Positions 7,868-17,551 are shown, counted from the stretch's first letter. The stretch is DNA of 64,000 bases from Tetranychus cinnabarinus (GCA_022266195.1 WHVY01000007.1:186001-250000), one strand, 5' to 3'. The notes: generated by a model from the letters alone, not told the origin. Numbers and translations: made by a program.

Positions 7868-10800
7868 ATGTCAGAAAACAAAGAAGCGCAAGTAAGCGCT
7901 ATGACTAAAAAGTCAAAAGAACGTCAACCTGTAAATCAATTTATACACATAAGTAACTTCTCTGGAGATAATGAAGGAGAAGATTTACTCGAATGGCTGG
8001 AATCATTCGAAGCCTCTGCTGCTGCTTTAGAATGGGATGATGAAACAAAATTAAAGGCTCTCCCAGCTTATTTGACTGGAACAGCCGCAAAATGGTATAG
8101 ATGCTGTATTAAAACCCTCAAAGAAGAGGAAAGACCTAAGACGTTCGATCAATTAGAGGCAAAAATGGTTAAGGGGTTAGCCCCTTCCAATTACAGAAAT
8201 AGTTTGATGAGAGAACTAAATGAGAAAAGGCAAAAGCCTGGTCAGTCAGCTTTTGCTTATGCTTACGACATTCGTGACTTATGTCGAAAAATAAATCCAA
8301 AAATGGATGAAAATTTAGTTCATAGTTTTATCCATAGAGGATTAAATCCAGCAGTCAAGACACGAATGGATTTATTATCAACTAATAATGATTTAGATTT
8401 TGACACTAGATTGTCCCATGCCGAGAGATCGGTGGGAGAAATAAAATTTTTAGAGGATAGTGGTGAAGATCACCCTCTACATAAACAAATTAGCTCATTA
8501 ACTGAACAATTGACAAATCTAACTGAACAATTTGAATGTATTCAAATGAATTTAGAGTCTAGAAGAAGAGAAAGAGATTACAGTCGAAACGATAATCGAT
8601 ATCGACAAACAACCTATCAATATCAGGCCCCTCAGCCTCGACCAACCTATCAACCACGTTATCCAAATCAATCGTATCCAAACCCATCTTATTCAAACCA
8701 ACCTTATCAGAACAGGTATCAACCTCGATACCAACCTCCATATACACAAACTGAACCCAAAAGAGTAAATTTTACTCCAGACGAAAACTCAATGAACCTC
8801 AATCAAAGCTTACACTGTTACCAGTGTAATGGTGTAGGGCATAAGAAAACTGATTGCCCGAGTAGACCAGTAGCACCTAGAAGCGCTGGTTGGTCAAGGG
8901 AAACCAATGTTGGAGAATCTTGGCGTTCTCCACATTATTCTCGAAGACAGGCTTATGAAGAACAACCTCAGACTTCTTCTAGCTATCGAAGAAGGGGTTA
9001 CACCCCTGATAAAAATTTGAGTAAATCTCCTCCAAGATCGATGCGACCTCCAAGAGAAGAATCGCCTTCAACTTCTACAACACGTAGAAGATACCGCTCG
9101 CCTAGCCCTAGAGCTAGGCGTAGATCTAAATCAAGATCTAAATCTCCTACCAATGAAAGAAAAACAAAGGTAGTAAAAGCAGTATATAGAGGTTATTCAG
9201 ATGAAGAAGATAATGATGACGGTGATGTCAGAAGACAAGTTTTGTCCATTATTAGTAAAATACATAAACGCAAGAGAGATCTAACTTTTGCAAACATGAA
9301 AATAAAAGGTAAAACTGTTGAGTGCCTCGTTGACACAGGATCACAAATCACAATCCTTACTAAAGAAATAATTAATAAATTAGAACTAGACTATTCAAAA
9401 TATAAAGGTCCAACAAATTTAACAGCAGGAAACGCTCCTTTGAATGTTCTAGGTGAAACTTACCAGAACATCATTATTTATGATGCATTGAATGAAGTGG
9501 AGATAAAAACTCCAATAATCATTTTGAATCAACTTCCTTGCAACATCAAAGGAATAATTGGATTTGATGTTTTACAAACAGGTAAATTCTGGATTGATTG
9601 TGAAAACGCTAAGTTAGTAATTAATCAAGCGCCAGTAAGAAAAATCAAATTGCTAGAAAAGGCCTTGGCCAAATTATTAGCTGAAAGAGACGATAATTCT
9701 ACAGTTTCAACTAGAATGAGTGAAAGATCAAGCATTACATACCCCGGTGATTTTGGGGACAATTTTTCACTCATTAGTGAATCAAAACCATCAGTAAAAG
9801 AGTTAATAGTTAGTAGTATGATACAAGAATTGAAGCTTGAAGTTAACAATGAAATAAAACGAGAAACTAGAAGAAATTTGGAAAAATTAATTGCAAAATA
9901 TAGACCTGCTTTTGCAGCAACTGCAAAAGAATTAGGGTTTTCCAATGTCTTCGTGCATCAAATAAACACAGGTAACCACCCTCCTATTTCACAAAAGCCT
10001 TACAGAATGTCAGAAGAAAAACGGAAAATAGCAGAAAAATCAATAAACGAGTTAATCGATGAAGGCATCGTTGTTCCTTCTTGTTCCCCTTGGGCTTCAC
10101 CAATTGTTTTGGTTGCTAAGAAGGGAACCGAAGAAGTTCGACTTTGTGTAGATTACCGCAAATTGAATGAAATTACAGTGAAAGATAAATTCCCTTTACC
10201 AAACATTCAAGATTACTTAGATAGTCTTCAGGGAATGAAATATTTTACCCTACTGGATTTAAGATCAGGTTACCATCAAATGGCATTAGATCCAGCAGAC
10301 CAACCTAAAACAGCTTTTGTTACACCTAGTGGTCTTTATGAATATACTAGACTTCCCTTTGGTCTAGCAAATGGACCCTCATCATTCATGAGAATGATGA
10401 GCATTGTCTTGGGAGGATTAATTTATAACACTTGTTTGATTTTCATTGATGATCTACTTATTTTTTCGAAAAATGAAGAAGAACATTTAGAACGACTTGA
10501 GACTATCTTCAGGCGACTAATTAGGGCAGGATTAACTCTTAAACCGAATAAATGCTCCTTCTTTAAACAAAAAATACTTTACTTAGGACATATTGTTAGC
10601 GAACAGGGACAAGAAGTAGACCCTGAGAAAATCCAAAAAGTCCAACAATTTCCAACTCCACGAACTGTTAGGGACATTAAATCTTTTGTCGCTTTATGTT
10701 CTTATTATCGAAGATTCATAAAAGACTTCGCTTTGATTGCTAGACCACTGACTAATTTAACTAGAAAGGATTTACCTTTTGAGTGGGGTCCTGCACAGGA

Positions 10801-11953
10801 AAACGCTTTCAATGAGTTGAAAACGAAACTAACAACACCTCCTGTTCTTGCTCATTATGACCCTAATAAACAAACTCAACTAAGAGTTGATGCTTCAGGT
10901 TATGGTTTAGGAGCGATTCTTTTACAGAAAAGTGATAATGGGTGGCATCCAATCGCCTTTGCGAGCAGAATCCTTAGAGGAGCTGAACTCAATTATCCGA
11001 TCTCGGATAAAGAGTGTTTAGCTATTGTATGGGCAGTTCAAAAATTTAGAGTATATTTAGAAGGAATAAAATTTGAGGTGGTGACGGATCATTGTGCACT
11101 TTGTCACATTCACTCAAAAAAGAATTTACCCGCCAGATTACAACGTTATGCGATGGCTTTACAGTCATTTGATTTCACTGTTACTTATAAATCAGGGAAA
11201 AAACACGCAGATGTAGATTGCCTGTCACGTTACCCTATTGCAGATATTCCCGTAGACAATCTTAAAGATGAATGCGAGGAACTATTTACTATGTTAGTTG
11301 AGGAAACTACTGCAGAAAATTTTGATTTGATTACAAAACAACGACAAGACCCTAGATGTAGTAAAATATTAAATCAAATGGAGAATTTAGCTAATTTAGC
11401 CCCTAAGGAAAGAAAACGAATGAATCGTTTTAAAATAGAAAATGGAACCTTATATAGACTAACAACAAATCATTATGGAGAGACTTGGAACGTGGTTCTC
11501 CCTAGAGAACTAATTCCAAAAGTTTTAGAAGAATACCACGATGCAATGATTTCTGGTCATCCTGGTCTGTTTTCAACTTACAATAAAATTAAACAATTTT
11601 ATTGGTGGCCACAGATGACTAAAGACATTACAAACCATGTTAAAAATTGCTTTACTTGTCAATTAGACAAACGAGGAAGTGGAACTTTAGAAGCTCCTTT
11701 ACAATCTATCGTTGTTAATAATGCATTTGATAAAATTGGAATAGACTTAGTTGGTCCGTTACCAAAGTCTTCCGGTCAGCAATACATTGTTGTCTGTACA
11801 GACTACTTTACTAGATGGATAGAAGTAGAAGCTATCGGTGATAAGCAAGCAAGAAGCGGTGATAAGAAGATAAGCAAAACCTTATCGCTCTTCCTTATCA
11901 ACGTCTTTAATACTTTTAATGGGACTAATTTGCTTAGTAGCTGGGCAAATTAA
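7868..11953 (+). CDS. Gag-Pol polyprotein (1361 aa), integrase truncated
   Basis: One continuous frame. Gag is about residues 1-235 with a retrotransposon-gag core. A Gln/Pro/Tyr-rich stretch leads to one CCHC knuckle (C317, C320, H325, C330), then an Arg/Ser-rich segment. The protease active site VDTGS is near 488-492; the reverse transcriptase motif FIDDLL is near 860; RNase H 'VDASGYGLG' is near 1007; the integrase HHCC zinc domain is near 1223-1260 and the first catalytic Asp (GIDLVGP) near 1293. About 40 residues later the protein leaves the family: the second Asp and the Glu of the D,D35E triad and the C-terminal domain are absent. Gag and Pol need no frameshift here. The integrase should be inactive. 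Confidence 0.85.
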   Translation: MSENKEAQVSAMTKKSKERQPVNQFIHISNFSGDNEGEDLLEWLESFEASAAALEWDDETKLKALPAYLTGTAAKWYRCCIKTLKEEERPKTFDQLEAKMVKGLAPSNYRNSLMRELNEKRQKPGQSAFAYAYDIRDLCRKINPKMDENLVHSFIHRGLNPAVKTRMDLLSTNNDLDFDTRLSHAERSVGEIKFLEDSGEDHPLHKQISSLTEQLTNLTEQFECIQMNLESRRRERDYSRNDNRYRQTTYQYQAPQPRPTYQPRYPNQSYPNPSYSNQPYQNRYQPRYQPPYTQTEPKRVNFTPDENSMNLNQSLHCYQCNGVGHKKTDCPSRPVAPRSAGWSRETNVGESWRSPHYSRRQAYEEQPQTSSSYRRRGYTPDKNLSKSPPRSMRPPREESPSTSTTRRRYRSPSPRARRRSKSRSKSPTNERKTKVVKAVYRGYSDEEDNDDGDVRRQVLSIISKIHKRKRDLTFANMKIKGKTVECLVDTGSQITILTKEIINKLELDYSKYKGPTNLTAGNAPLNVLGETYQNIIIYDALNEVEIKTPIIILNQLPCNIKGIIGFDVLQTGKFWIDCENAKLVINQAPVRKIKLLEKALAKLLAERDDNSTVSTRMSERSSITYPGDFGDNFSLISESKPSVKELIVSSMIQELKLEVNNEIKRETRRNLEKLIAKYRPAFAATAKELGFSNVFVHQINTGNHPPISQKPYRMSEEKRKIAEKSINELIDEGIVVPSCSPWASPIVLVAKKGTEEVRLCVDYRKLNEITVKDKFPLPNIQDYLDSLQGMKYFTLLDLRSGYHQMALDPADQPKTAFVTPSGLYEYTRLPFGLANGPSSFMRMMSIVLGGLIYNTCLIFIDDLLIFSKNEEEHLERLETIFRRLIRAGLTLKPNKCSFFKQKILYLGHIVSEQGQEVDPEKIQKVQQFPTPRTVRDIKSFVALCSYYRRFIKDFALIARPLTNLTRKDLPFEWGPAQENAFNELKTKLTTPPVLAHYDPNKQTQLRVDASGYGLGAILLQKSDNGWHPIAFASRILRGAELNYPISDKECLAIVWAVQKFRVYLEGIKFEVVTDHCALCHIHSKKNLPARLQRYAMALQSFDFTVTYKSGKKHADVDCLSRYPIADIPVDNLKDECEELFTMLVEETTAENFDLITKQRQDPRCSKILNQMENLANLAPKERKRMNRFKIENGTLYRLTTNHYGETWNVVLPRELIPKVLEEYHDAMISGHPGLFSTYNKIKQFYWWPQMTKDITNHVKNCFTCQLDKRGSGTLEAPLQSIVVNNAFDKIGIDLVGPLPKSSGQQYIVVCTDYFTRWIEVEAIGDKQARSGDKKISKTLSLFLINVFNTFNGTNLLSSWAN
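11836..11918 (+). other. Integrase-env junction with CGGTGAT motifs
   Basis: Where integrase homology stops, two CGGTGATAAG words (11836 and 11857) are followed by a palindromic-looking CTTATCGCTCTTCCTTATC stretch and a T-rich run up to the env ATG at 11919. The same CGGTGAT core precedes the other ORFs. It is unclear whether this is a deletion scar or a cis-element brought next to env. Confidence 0.35.
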
Positions 11954-13573
11954 CCCTTTCATAACTGGAGATACAATCTTATGGAAAGAAACAGAACACA
12001 AACCTAGAAAAGCAACACAAGAAATAAGAATAATTTTAGCCTTCTCAAATCCTTGCAAAGAAATGCTAACTTATGACAGCGACGAATGGGGCAAAATAAC
12101 AAATAAATCAAACCCAAAATACGGATGTCCTATGAATAACCGCGTATGTCCATACGTGAGAACTTCTTTACATGCTCTAGAAGGGTATTGCTCCGAATTT
12201 ATTGACACAAAATATATTCAACCGATTAGATTCATCCCACAAATTACAGCTAAGGAAGATAGATCTCCACAGTTAATAAAAAGGGAACTTCTTACTGCGA
12301 TAGCTGTTGGGTCAACAGCTATTGTGGTGGGCGGTGTGGTACTTACAGGAGTAGCATACATGTATAAAAGTGTCATGACACCTGACATTGATTTTAAACC
12401 CGTGTTGGAAGCCATTACAAAACAAGATGAAGAATACAAGAAAGCGATGAAAACACAGTTTGACCATTTAGTCAACGTTACAAAACTCCTGAATGAACAA
12501 CAACAACAAATTGATATGATAAAAAAATTGATACCGGTTGTTTCCTTTCAAGCAGCTGATGTCATAACTGGTTCAAATACTCAGTTAATGACGATGCAAA
12601 AATTCAATGACAGTATAAAACAATCAAGACCAACAATAGATCGTAACTTCTTCAAGTCTCTAAAAATAAATCTGCAGTGTGACGATTGTGACCTATCAGT
12701 GATTGAAAAAATTTCAGTAAAAGTTCACAATGAAAATAGATATCCAATATTAAGTTTGAACTTCACAACCTTTAGGCAAGACCAGGTTACAAAAATCTTT
12801 CAAGCGGACCCATTTTTGTTATATAAAACCAATGCGACACATACATGTAAAATTAAATACAAAGGACCAGAATACCTATAGTAAATACCACCACATACCA
12901 GTTCTGTGACATTGAGGAAAGTGAGTTGAAGTCACCAAACCCTATTTTCACCAAAGTGTCAACTTGCCCAAATAAGTTCAATAAAACACAGCTCTGGAGA
13001 GATGAGCATTGTGTATCTAGAAACGTAAATGAAACCATTGTGGCTGAAAAAATCCAAGTTAAAAATATGGGTGATCATTATTTGATTCATTGTGCAGGAC
13101 ATAAAATTGAAATATATTCAGGTACCTATTCATGTCCGAATCAAGTTATCAAACTATCAAAATATACCAATTTCAGTGTTGATGACATGAAGTATACTTC
13201 CAACAATTTTTTCATTTACGTTAGAGGTCCTAGAGTAACGGAACATACTCAAGCAATTAATCTAAAACTGTTTCAACCAGCTTATCAAGAAATCAATATA
13301 CCAACATTAGAATTTGAACTCCTCGATGCAGCTCACGAGAAAGTACTGTCTAGTTTCGAGAAAATCACTCTTACTTGGAAATTTGATTATGTTAAATGGA
13401 TTTCAATTTCACTATTAGTAACCATTTGCTTCTTGTTATGTTCTCTTAGCGTACGTTTTATGTTCACCCCAAAGCGAACAGTATACTCAATAGTTTACGA
13501 TGAGAGCGATAACAGAACAAACAGAACAGATAAAACAAAAGATAAGACAACCAGAAGCAATACCTTTACATAA
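11919..13573 (+). pseudogene. Envelope-like glycoprotein gene, frameshifted
   Basis: The ATG at 11919 overlaps the 3' end of pol by 35 bases and opens with a signal-peptide-like segment. Around residue 120 a Lys-Arg site precedes a Gly/Ala/Val-rich hydrophobic stretch like a fusion peptide, then heptad-like Gln-rich coiled coil. This is the order seen in class I-type and baculovirus F-like envelopes of errantiviruses. The first frame stops at 12881. The remainder continues in another frame (about 12880-13573) with more Cys, several sequons, one membrane segment (about 13393-13450) and a basic tail rich in Arg/Asn/Thr. A one- or two-base indel near 12870-12880 explains the break. Confidence 0.7.
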
Positions 13574-13903
13574 ATGTTATTAAAATAAATTTTGGGAAAT
13601 AATGGTGATGGGAAATGATAAAAAAAAACACAAAATTCAAAAAACAAAACAAAAAAAAACAATAAGACAAAAACTGCCCGGTGATTGGGCTACAAAAAAA
13701 AAACTAAATTCGATAAATGACAAAGATAAAAAGATAAAATGAAAGCTCGGTGAGTGGGCTGAAAAAAAAAAAAATGATAAAACGAACACCCGGTGATTGG
13801 GTTGAAAAAAAAAAATAAAAGTAAAGTCCCGGTGATTGGGCTAAGTCTAAAATGACCAGAGATGGGTCATAAATAAAGTCCCGGTGATTGGGACTGATTA
13901 ATC
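13574..13903 (+). repeat. Five copies of a CCCGGTGATTGGG motif separated by A-runs
   Basis: Copies begin at 13676, 13746 (variant CTCGGTGAGTGGG), 13789, 13828 and 13880. Each is 13 bases and most are followed by a run of 8-12 A. The 5' CCC and 3' GGG could pair around a 7-base loop. The stretch lies between env and the exonuclease ORF, ending at the pyrimidine tract of the splice acceptor. No ORF. Confidence 0.75.
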
Positions 13904-13932
13904 ATTTTCTTTTCTTCTCTTTTATCTAACAG
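13904..13932 (+). promoter_or_regulatory. Strong 3' splice site before the exonuclease ORF
   Basis: A 20-base pyrimidine-rich tract (TTTTCTTTTCTTCTC and TTTATC) ends in AACAG at 13932, one base before the ATG at 13934. This is as good an acceptor as any in the window. It implies that the last ORF is read from a spliced subgenomic RNA, like env in retroviruses. The donor was not located. Confidence 0.6.
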
Positions 13933-13933
13933 G

Positions 13934-15145
13934 ATGGAGAGAAATCAGCCGAGAGGGAGAAATTCTAAGTACACAGATGGAGAGAGAGAAACAAAACCTA
14001 TTTTACTTTATCAACATTATTTACTTCTGTCCTGCTACGCTTGGAATTTCGTCAATAGTTATGGAGTTTGTAAGAAAACAATACCAGGGTGTAAAATGTC
14101 AGGAACTCCACCAAAAATGCATAAATTCACAAAACTAACAGTAACAGCCCATACACAGAAAGCAATAAATCATGCTCATAACTTCCTGATAAAAGAAATA
14201 AAAGAAATAGCTAAAAGAATTAAACAGAAAACTGGGCGATCGAGATGGATCGAACTCACTCCGATACCATTATTCCACTGCAGTTTATGCTTTGCACCTG
14301 ACCATCCAAAAATTGTATGTAAAAATTGTTCATTTTGCTCCAGTAATGTACATCTTAGGAAAAATTGTCCTGATTTGATTAAAAGAGTCGGACAAATTAC
14401 TTTACAAATCCAGCCTGTTGTGAAACCTGTTAACGCACGCAGAGAAGAAAGAAGACAATTTCGACGCAAATTAAGAAGAGAATTCACAGGTAACATTTGG
14501 TACAAGGTACCTGGAAAATATGATCCAAAAATCTTAGAAAAATTAGAACCAATCGGTCGTCCATCTTTACCTACACTTTCCTTGGACATGGAAGGGAATG
14601 GAAGTGGAGGTGTTGGTAATATTCACATATCCGGATGGTTTGGTAATATAATACGAATTCAAACCATATATTATGTTGAAGTGAAATCAGAAAATTCATT
14701 TTACTCGAACACGAAAATAACTGGATTACAACCTATTGATTTAGCAACAGGTCTACCTTTTCATCAGGTCCGTTCAACCGTCCTTAACATATTAAGAGGA
14801 AAAAGAGTAATTACACAAGGAGATGGCGACTTACGATTATTAAAATTTACTCCAACTCACTTGATGGATAATGACATTACTTGGATTGATTTACAATCAT
14901 TATGGCCTGGTCAACAACCGTTAGGGTTAACTTATGTTGATAAATTCTTTTTCCCTGAAAATCCTAAATTGAAACGTGATGATCCAACGAACACAATCGC
15001 TGGACATTCACCAGAAAGAGATGCCCGAGTGACTTTAAGAGGTTACATGGAATATTTAAAACTCGCCGATTATATAAATTACGTTCCGACCTCAGAGACC
15101 ATAAGACGAATGGTCAATTCCAATTTATCTATTAATGATTGGTAA
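13934..15145 (+). CDS. Retroelement ORF: two CCHC zinc knuckles and a DEDDh 3'-5' exonuclease domain (403 aa)
   Basis: Two consecutive C-x2-C-x4-H-x4-C knuckles (C116/C119/H124/C129 and C132/C135/H140/C145) are followed by an Arg-rich linker (169-184) and a nuclease domain of about 165 residues. Its motifs are DME (D218, E220), a 'GDL--L' block (D299) and 'GHSPERDAR' (H358, D363). This is the full DEDDh set, closest in feel to the ISG20/REXO4-type RNase branch. The frame is intact. It follows the splice acceptor by one base, lies between env and the 3' LTR and is on the element's coding strand. Either this ATG or the in-frame ATG at codon 55 could start it. A likely role is RNA or DNA trimming, or binding the element's own nucleic acid, which is inference. 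It may be a captured host exonuclease. Confidence 0.75.
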   Translation: MERNQPRGRNSKYTDGERETKPILLYQHYLLLSCYAWNFVNSYGVCKKTIPGCKMSGTPPKMHKFTKLTVTAHTQKAINHAHNFLIKEIKEIAKRIKQKTGRSRWIELTPIPLFHCSLCFAPDHPKIVCKNCSFCSSNVHLRKNCPDLIKRVGQITLQIQPVVKPVNARREERRQFRRKLRREFTGNIWYKVPGKYDPKILEKLEPIGRPSLPTLSLDMEGNGSGGVGNIHISGWFGNIIRIQTIYYVEVKSENSFYSNTKITGLQPIDLATGLPFHQVRSTVLNILRGKRVITQGDGDLRLLKFTPTHLMDNDITWIDLQSLWPGQQPLGLTYVDKFFFPENPKLKRDDPTNTIAGHSPERDARVTLRGYMEYLKLADYINYVPTSETIRRMVNSNLSINDW

Positions 15146-15226
15146 AACTTATTCTATTCGCATTATTAATCAATATTTCAGTCTTATTTTACAGAACGAG
15201 GACGTTCTTTTGGTGCCCCGGTCTAC
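15146..15226 (+). other. Sequence between the last ORF and the 3' LTR
   Basis: Short non-coding spacer. An ACGAGGACGTTC stretch and GGTGCCCCGG lie directly before the LTR. A clean polypurine tract is not evident, unlike the left-edge element at 1142. Confidence 0.4.
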
Positions 15227-15997
15227 TGTAAGAAAAGCTGGTTTTTAACCAGTTTTGGTAAACACTACCTTTCCCTACCTCCAGTAGGTAGGGAAAGGCC
15301 ACAATTGGTTGTTTTTTGTTGGGTCGGCCATTTTTTGAGGGAGACGAATTTCTCCCTCACTCCGCATAAAATGGCCGACATTTTCTTTGTTCGGGCGTCG
15401 GATGGACCAGCAGCGGAAGCCCTTTTTGGTTAATAGTCTAACCCAATTTTGCTGAGTAAATTTTACTAAGTTACTTCACAAGTGTTTACATCTATAATAA
15501 GATTTACAATTTACCTAAAGTGGTGATCAACATTATATACAACATTTATACATCTTTATACATCTTTATCTACATCTTTATATACGTCTTTATATACATC
15601 TTTATATACAACTCTGTACAATTGTTATAAACAGTGAGATTCATTAAATTCCAGTGTTATACCGCCGTTCTATTCGGTCAACCGTACTTAAATAAGTGTT
15701 ACTGACTGTTACATCTTCTAGACCAGCTAGTGTTTTATTCATAACTTCCACCAATGATAGGTATAAACTCATCCAAATTGAAGTAACTGTTCAGTGCGTT
15801 TAGTTACCAACTACAACTGGTTTATGTTACCTGATCATCAGTATATGTGACCTGGAGCTGAATTACCTACCATTTATATTTAATTAGTCCAAGTTTACGT
15901 ACTATGTATTAATAAGAAACTCCTAAATTTGTAACCTATTCCATATCTCCCTTTCAAATAAATCTATTTCACCTTCCATCACCTATTACTCCACAAT
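15227..15997 (+). repeat. 3' LTR
   Basis: It reads the same as the 5' LTR over its full length with no indel. AATAAA is at 15957-15962. The sequence immediately after it is the interrupted DEG/ENaC coding sequence. Confidence 0.85.
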
Positions 15998-16258
15998 AGT
16001 ATAATTCACTTTCCAAGTGTAAATTTTACAAAATTTGTTCATTTGCTTAGGATAATTGATAAACAGTTCAGTACAGTTAATGCTCATAACCATCGGTATA
16101 AAAATTTCAATGGTTGGCAGTTCAACTTGTTCAGCATAATCATAAGTCACTTCATGTTGAACCTTATATTCTAGATAGATAAAAGTTAGATGATAGATTT
16201 GAATAGAACACCCAATGAAACAGAAAAAATAAACTATCCCTGATAGTTTTATCTTCAT
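15998..16258 (-). pseudogene. DEG/ENaC-like subfamily B gene, N-terminal part (split by the retrotransposon)
   Basis: ATG at 16256-16258. It encodes the short cytoplasmic head, the first membrane segment ('GIVYFFCFIGCSIQIYHL'), the 'F/YKV-HEVTYDYA' stretch and the start of the extracellular domain up to 'VNYTI', where the retrotransposon begins. The next residues of the family ('DNF-SVCFHEV') are found at the other side of the element at 4897. Only a C-terminally truncated protein could come from this copy. Confidence 0.75.
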
Positions 16259-16280
16259 CTTTGATACTCAAAATCAATCA

Positions 16281-16360
16281 TCCGAACTGAAACAAGGGTA
16301 GTGCGATAATATTGCTTGAGACGACTATTGATTTTACTTTTTCATAATGATTAATAAATG
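16281..16360 (-). promoter_or_regulatory. Conserved upstream block of subfamily B genes
   Basis: A block containing GTGCGATAATA-TG, CGACTATTGATTT and TTTCATAATGATTA (plus-strand reading) lies within about 100 bases upstream of the ATG. The same three words in the same order recur before the B genes at 32565, 38266 and 43468, and in weaker form before 27408. Conservation outside the coding region suggests a core promoter or 5' UTR element, or simply recent duplication. Confidence 0.45.
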
Positions 16361-16759
16361 TTGTGAAAAGGCAAACGCAAAATAAAGAGTGAATTACAGA
16401 ATCTGGAAAAAGCATTAACTGAAGTAGAGTTGATAGTGAGTATTCGAATACTCGATTCTTTTTGAATGCGAATAAGTTGAGGCTGTAGAGTAGAACTGAG
16501 GTGGTTAAAGAAAAGCAAACAGTATTATGCATTTAGTACAGTTTTGTTTGACATTTAGTCAGGTTCGGCTTAGTTCGGTTCTTTTTGTCGATCGATTAAA
16601 CCATGTTTAATTATATTTTTGATTATAACCAATCACCGTATTGTTTAATAATCGCCCACCTTGTTAAAAATATAACATTAGAAATAAATTATTAATATTA
16701 AATTCCCAATACATGTACATATTAGATGTATGGTACTAAATAAAACTGTATAGCATATA

Positions 16760-17471
16760 AAGGGTGTTGCGGATAAAAATTGGAAATTATCTTACAAGGG
16801 AAGTAACCTCGTTGGTACGGGCAGATCAAAATTAAAGTGAGTTTAATGGAAAGCCCGTGTCAGAAAACCCTTAAAAACACTAATCTCGCTTGGAGGAAAT
16901 CGATCTGAAAAAAGTTACAGGGTACCGAATGTTTTAATCACGGAGGTCAAAATGACTAATAAAATCGAAGTAGAGATAAATATTTTTATCAAACTAAACT
17001 ATTTAGGTGCAATTGATCATGGGGGATGCAAATCTGAAATCAGTTTATTCCTAAAGTTTTTTGTTTTCGAACAAATCGCAAAAAACCACGAAAACAGTCG
17101 ATAAAAATTTCTGGATGAAATTCAAATATGAAAAAAAACTTTCTTTAAAATGAAGCTTCAATACAAACATTTATGTGGTTTTTTGCTATTTTTCGAATTT
17201 GCGACCCTGTAACTTTTTTCAGATCGATTTCCTCCAAGCGAGATTAGTGTTTTTAAGGGTTTTCTGACACGGGCTTTCCATTAAACCCACTTTAATTTTG
17301 ATCTGCCCGTACCAACGAGGTTACTTCCCTTGTTAGCTTAGATTAAGAAAAATCACTGACGAAAAGCAATTTTTACATATTTTCCTTTTGTCTCTTCTTT
17401 AAATTTTGTTATCTTCATTTTTATCATAATTTAAAGTAAGATAATTTCCAATTTTTATCCGCAACAACCTT
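16760..17471. mobile_element. MITE with long terminal inverted repeats (712 bp)
   Basis: The ends read AAGGGTGTTGCGGATAAAAA and the inverse of AAGGTTGTTGCGGATAAAAA, flanked by TA on both sides (16758-16759, 17472-17473). The inverted arms run about 170 bp (for example the GGAAATCGATCTGAAAAAAG word on the left and its complement near 17217-17236). The right arm carries about 100 extra bases near 17336-17440. No transposase ORF. TA duplication points to the Tc1/mariner group. It sits in the shared upstream region of a divergent B-A channel gene pair. Confidence 0.75.
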
Positions 17472-17551
17472 TAGCATTATTTTGGAGCGTGTTCAATTTT
17501 CTATCGATTTATTTCTAGTTTCTTGGCTTTCATGAGAAAAAGTTCATCGAA

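Larger units (their letters stand above)
4898..15997 (+). mobile_element. Ty3/gypsy (errantivirus-like) LTR retrotransposon with an extra exonuclease ORF
   Basis: Two direct LTRs (4898-5668 and 15227-15997, constant offset 10329, no difference seen by eye) flank about 9.6 kb. Order: PBS, long AT-rich leader with a 68-bp tandem repeat, small membrane ORF, Gag-Pol (protease-RT-RNase H-integrase order, so Ty3/gypsy), env, and a zinc-knuckle plus DEDDh exonuclease ORF. Identical LTRs mean recent insertion, yet the integrase lacks most of its catalytic core and env is frameshifted, so this copy was probably mobilised in trans or damaged afterwards. It is inserted in a minus-strand DEG/ENaC gene. 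I cannot find a matching target-site duplication: the left flank ends AAACG and the right flank begins AGTAT. Confidence 0.85.

Noticed and set aside
12218..12475. Minus-strand ORF inside env
   Set aside because: A shadow of the env coding frame; no independent signal.
14176..14589. 137-aa minus-strand ORF opposite the exonuclease ORF
   Set aside because: Antisense shadow; the plus frame has the zinc knuckles and catalytic motifs.
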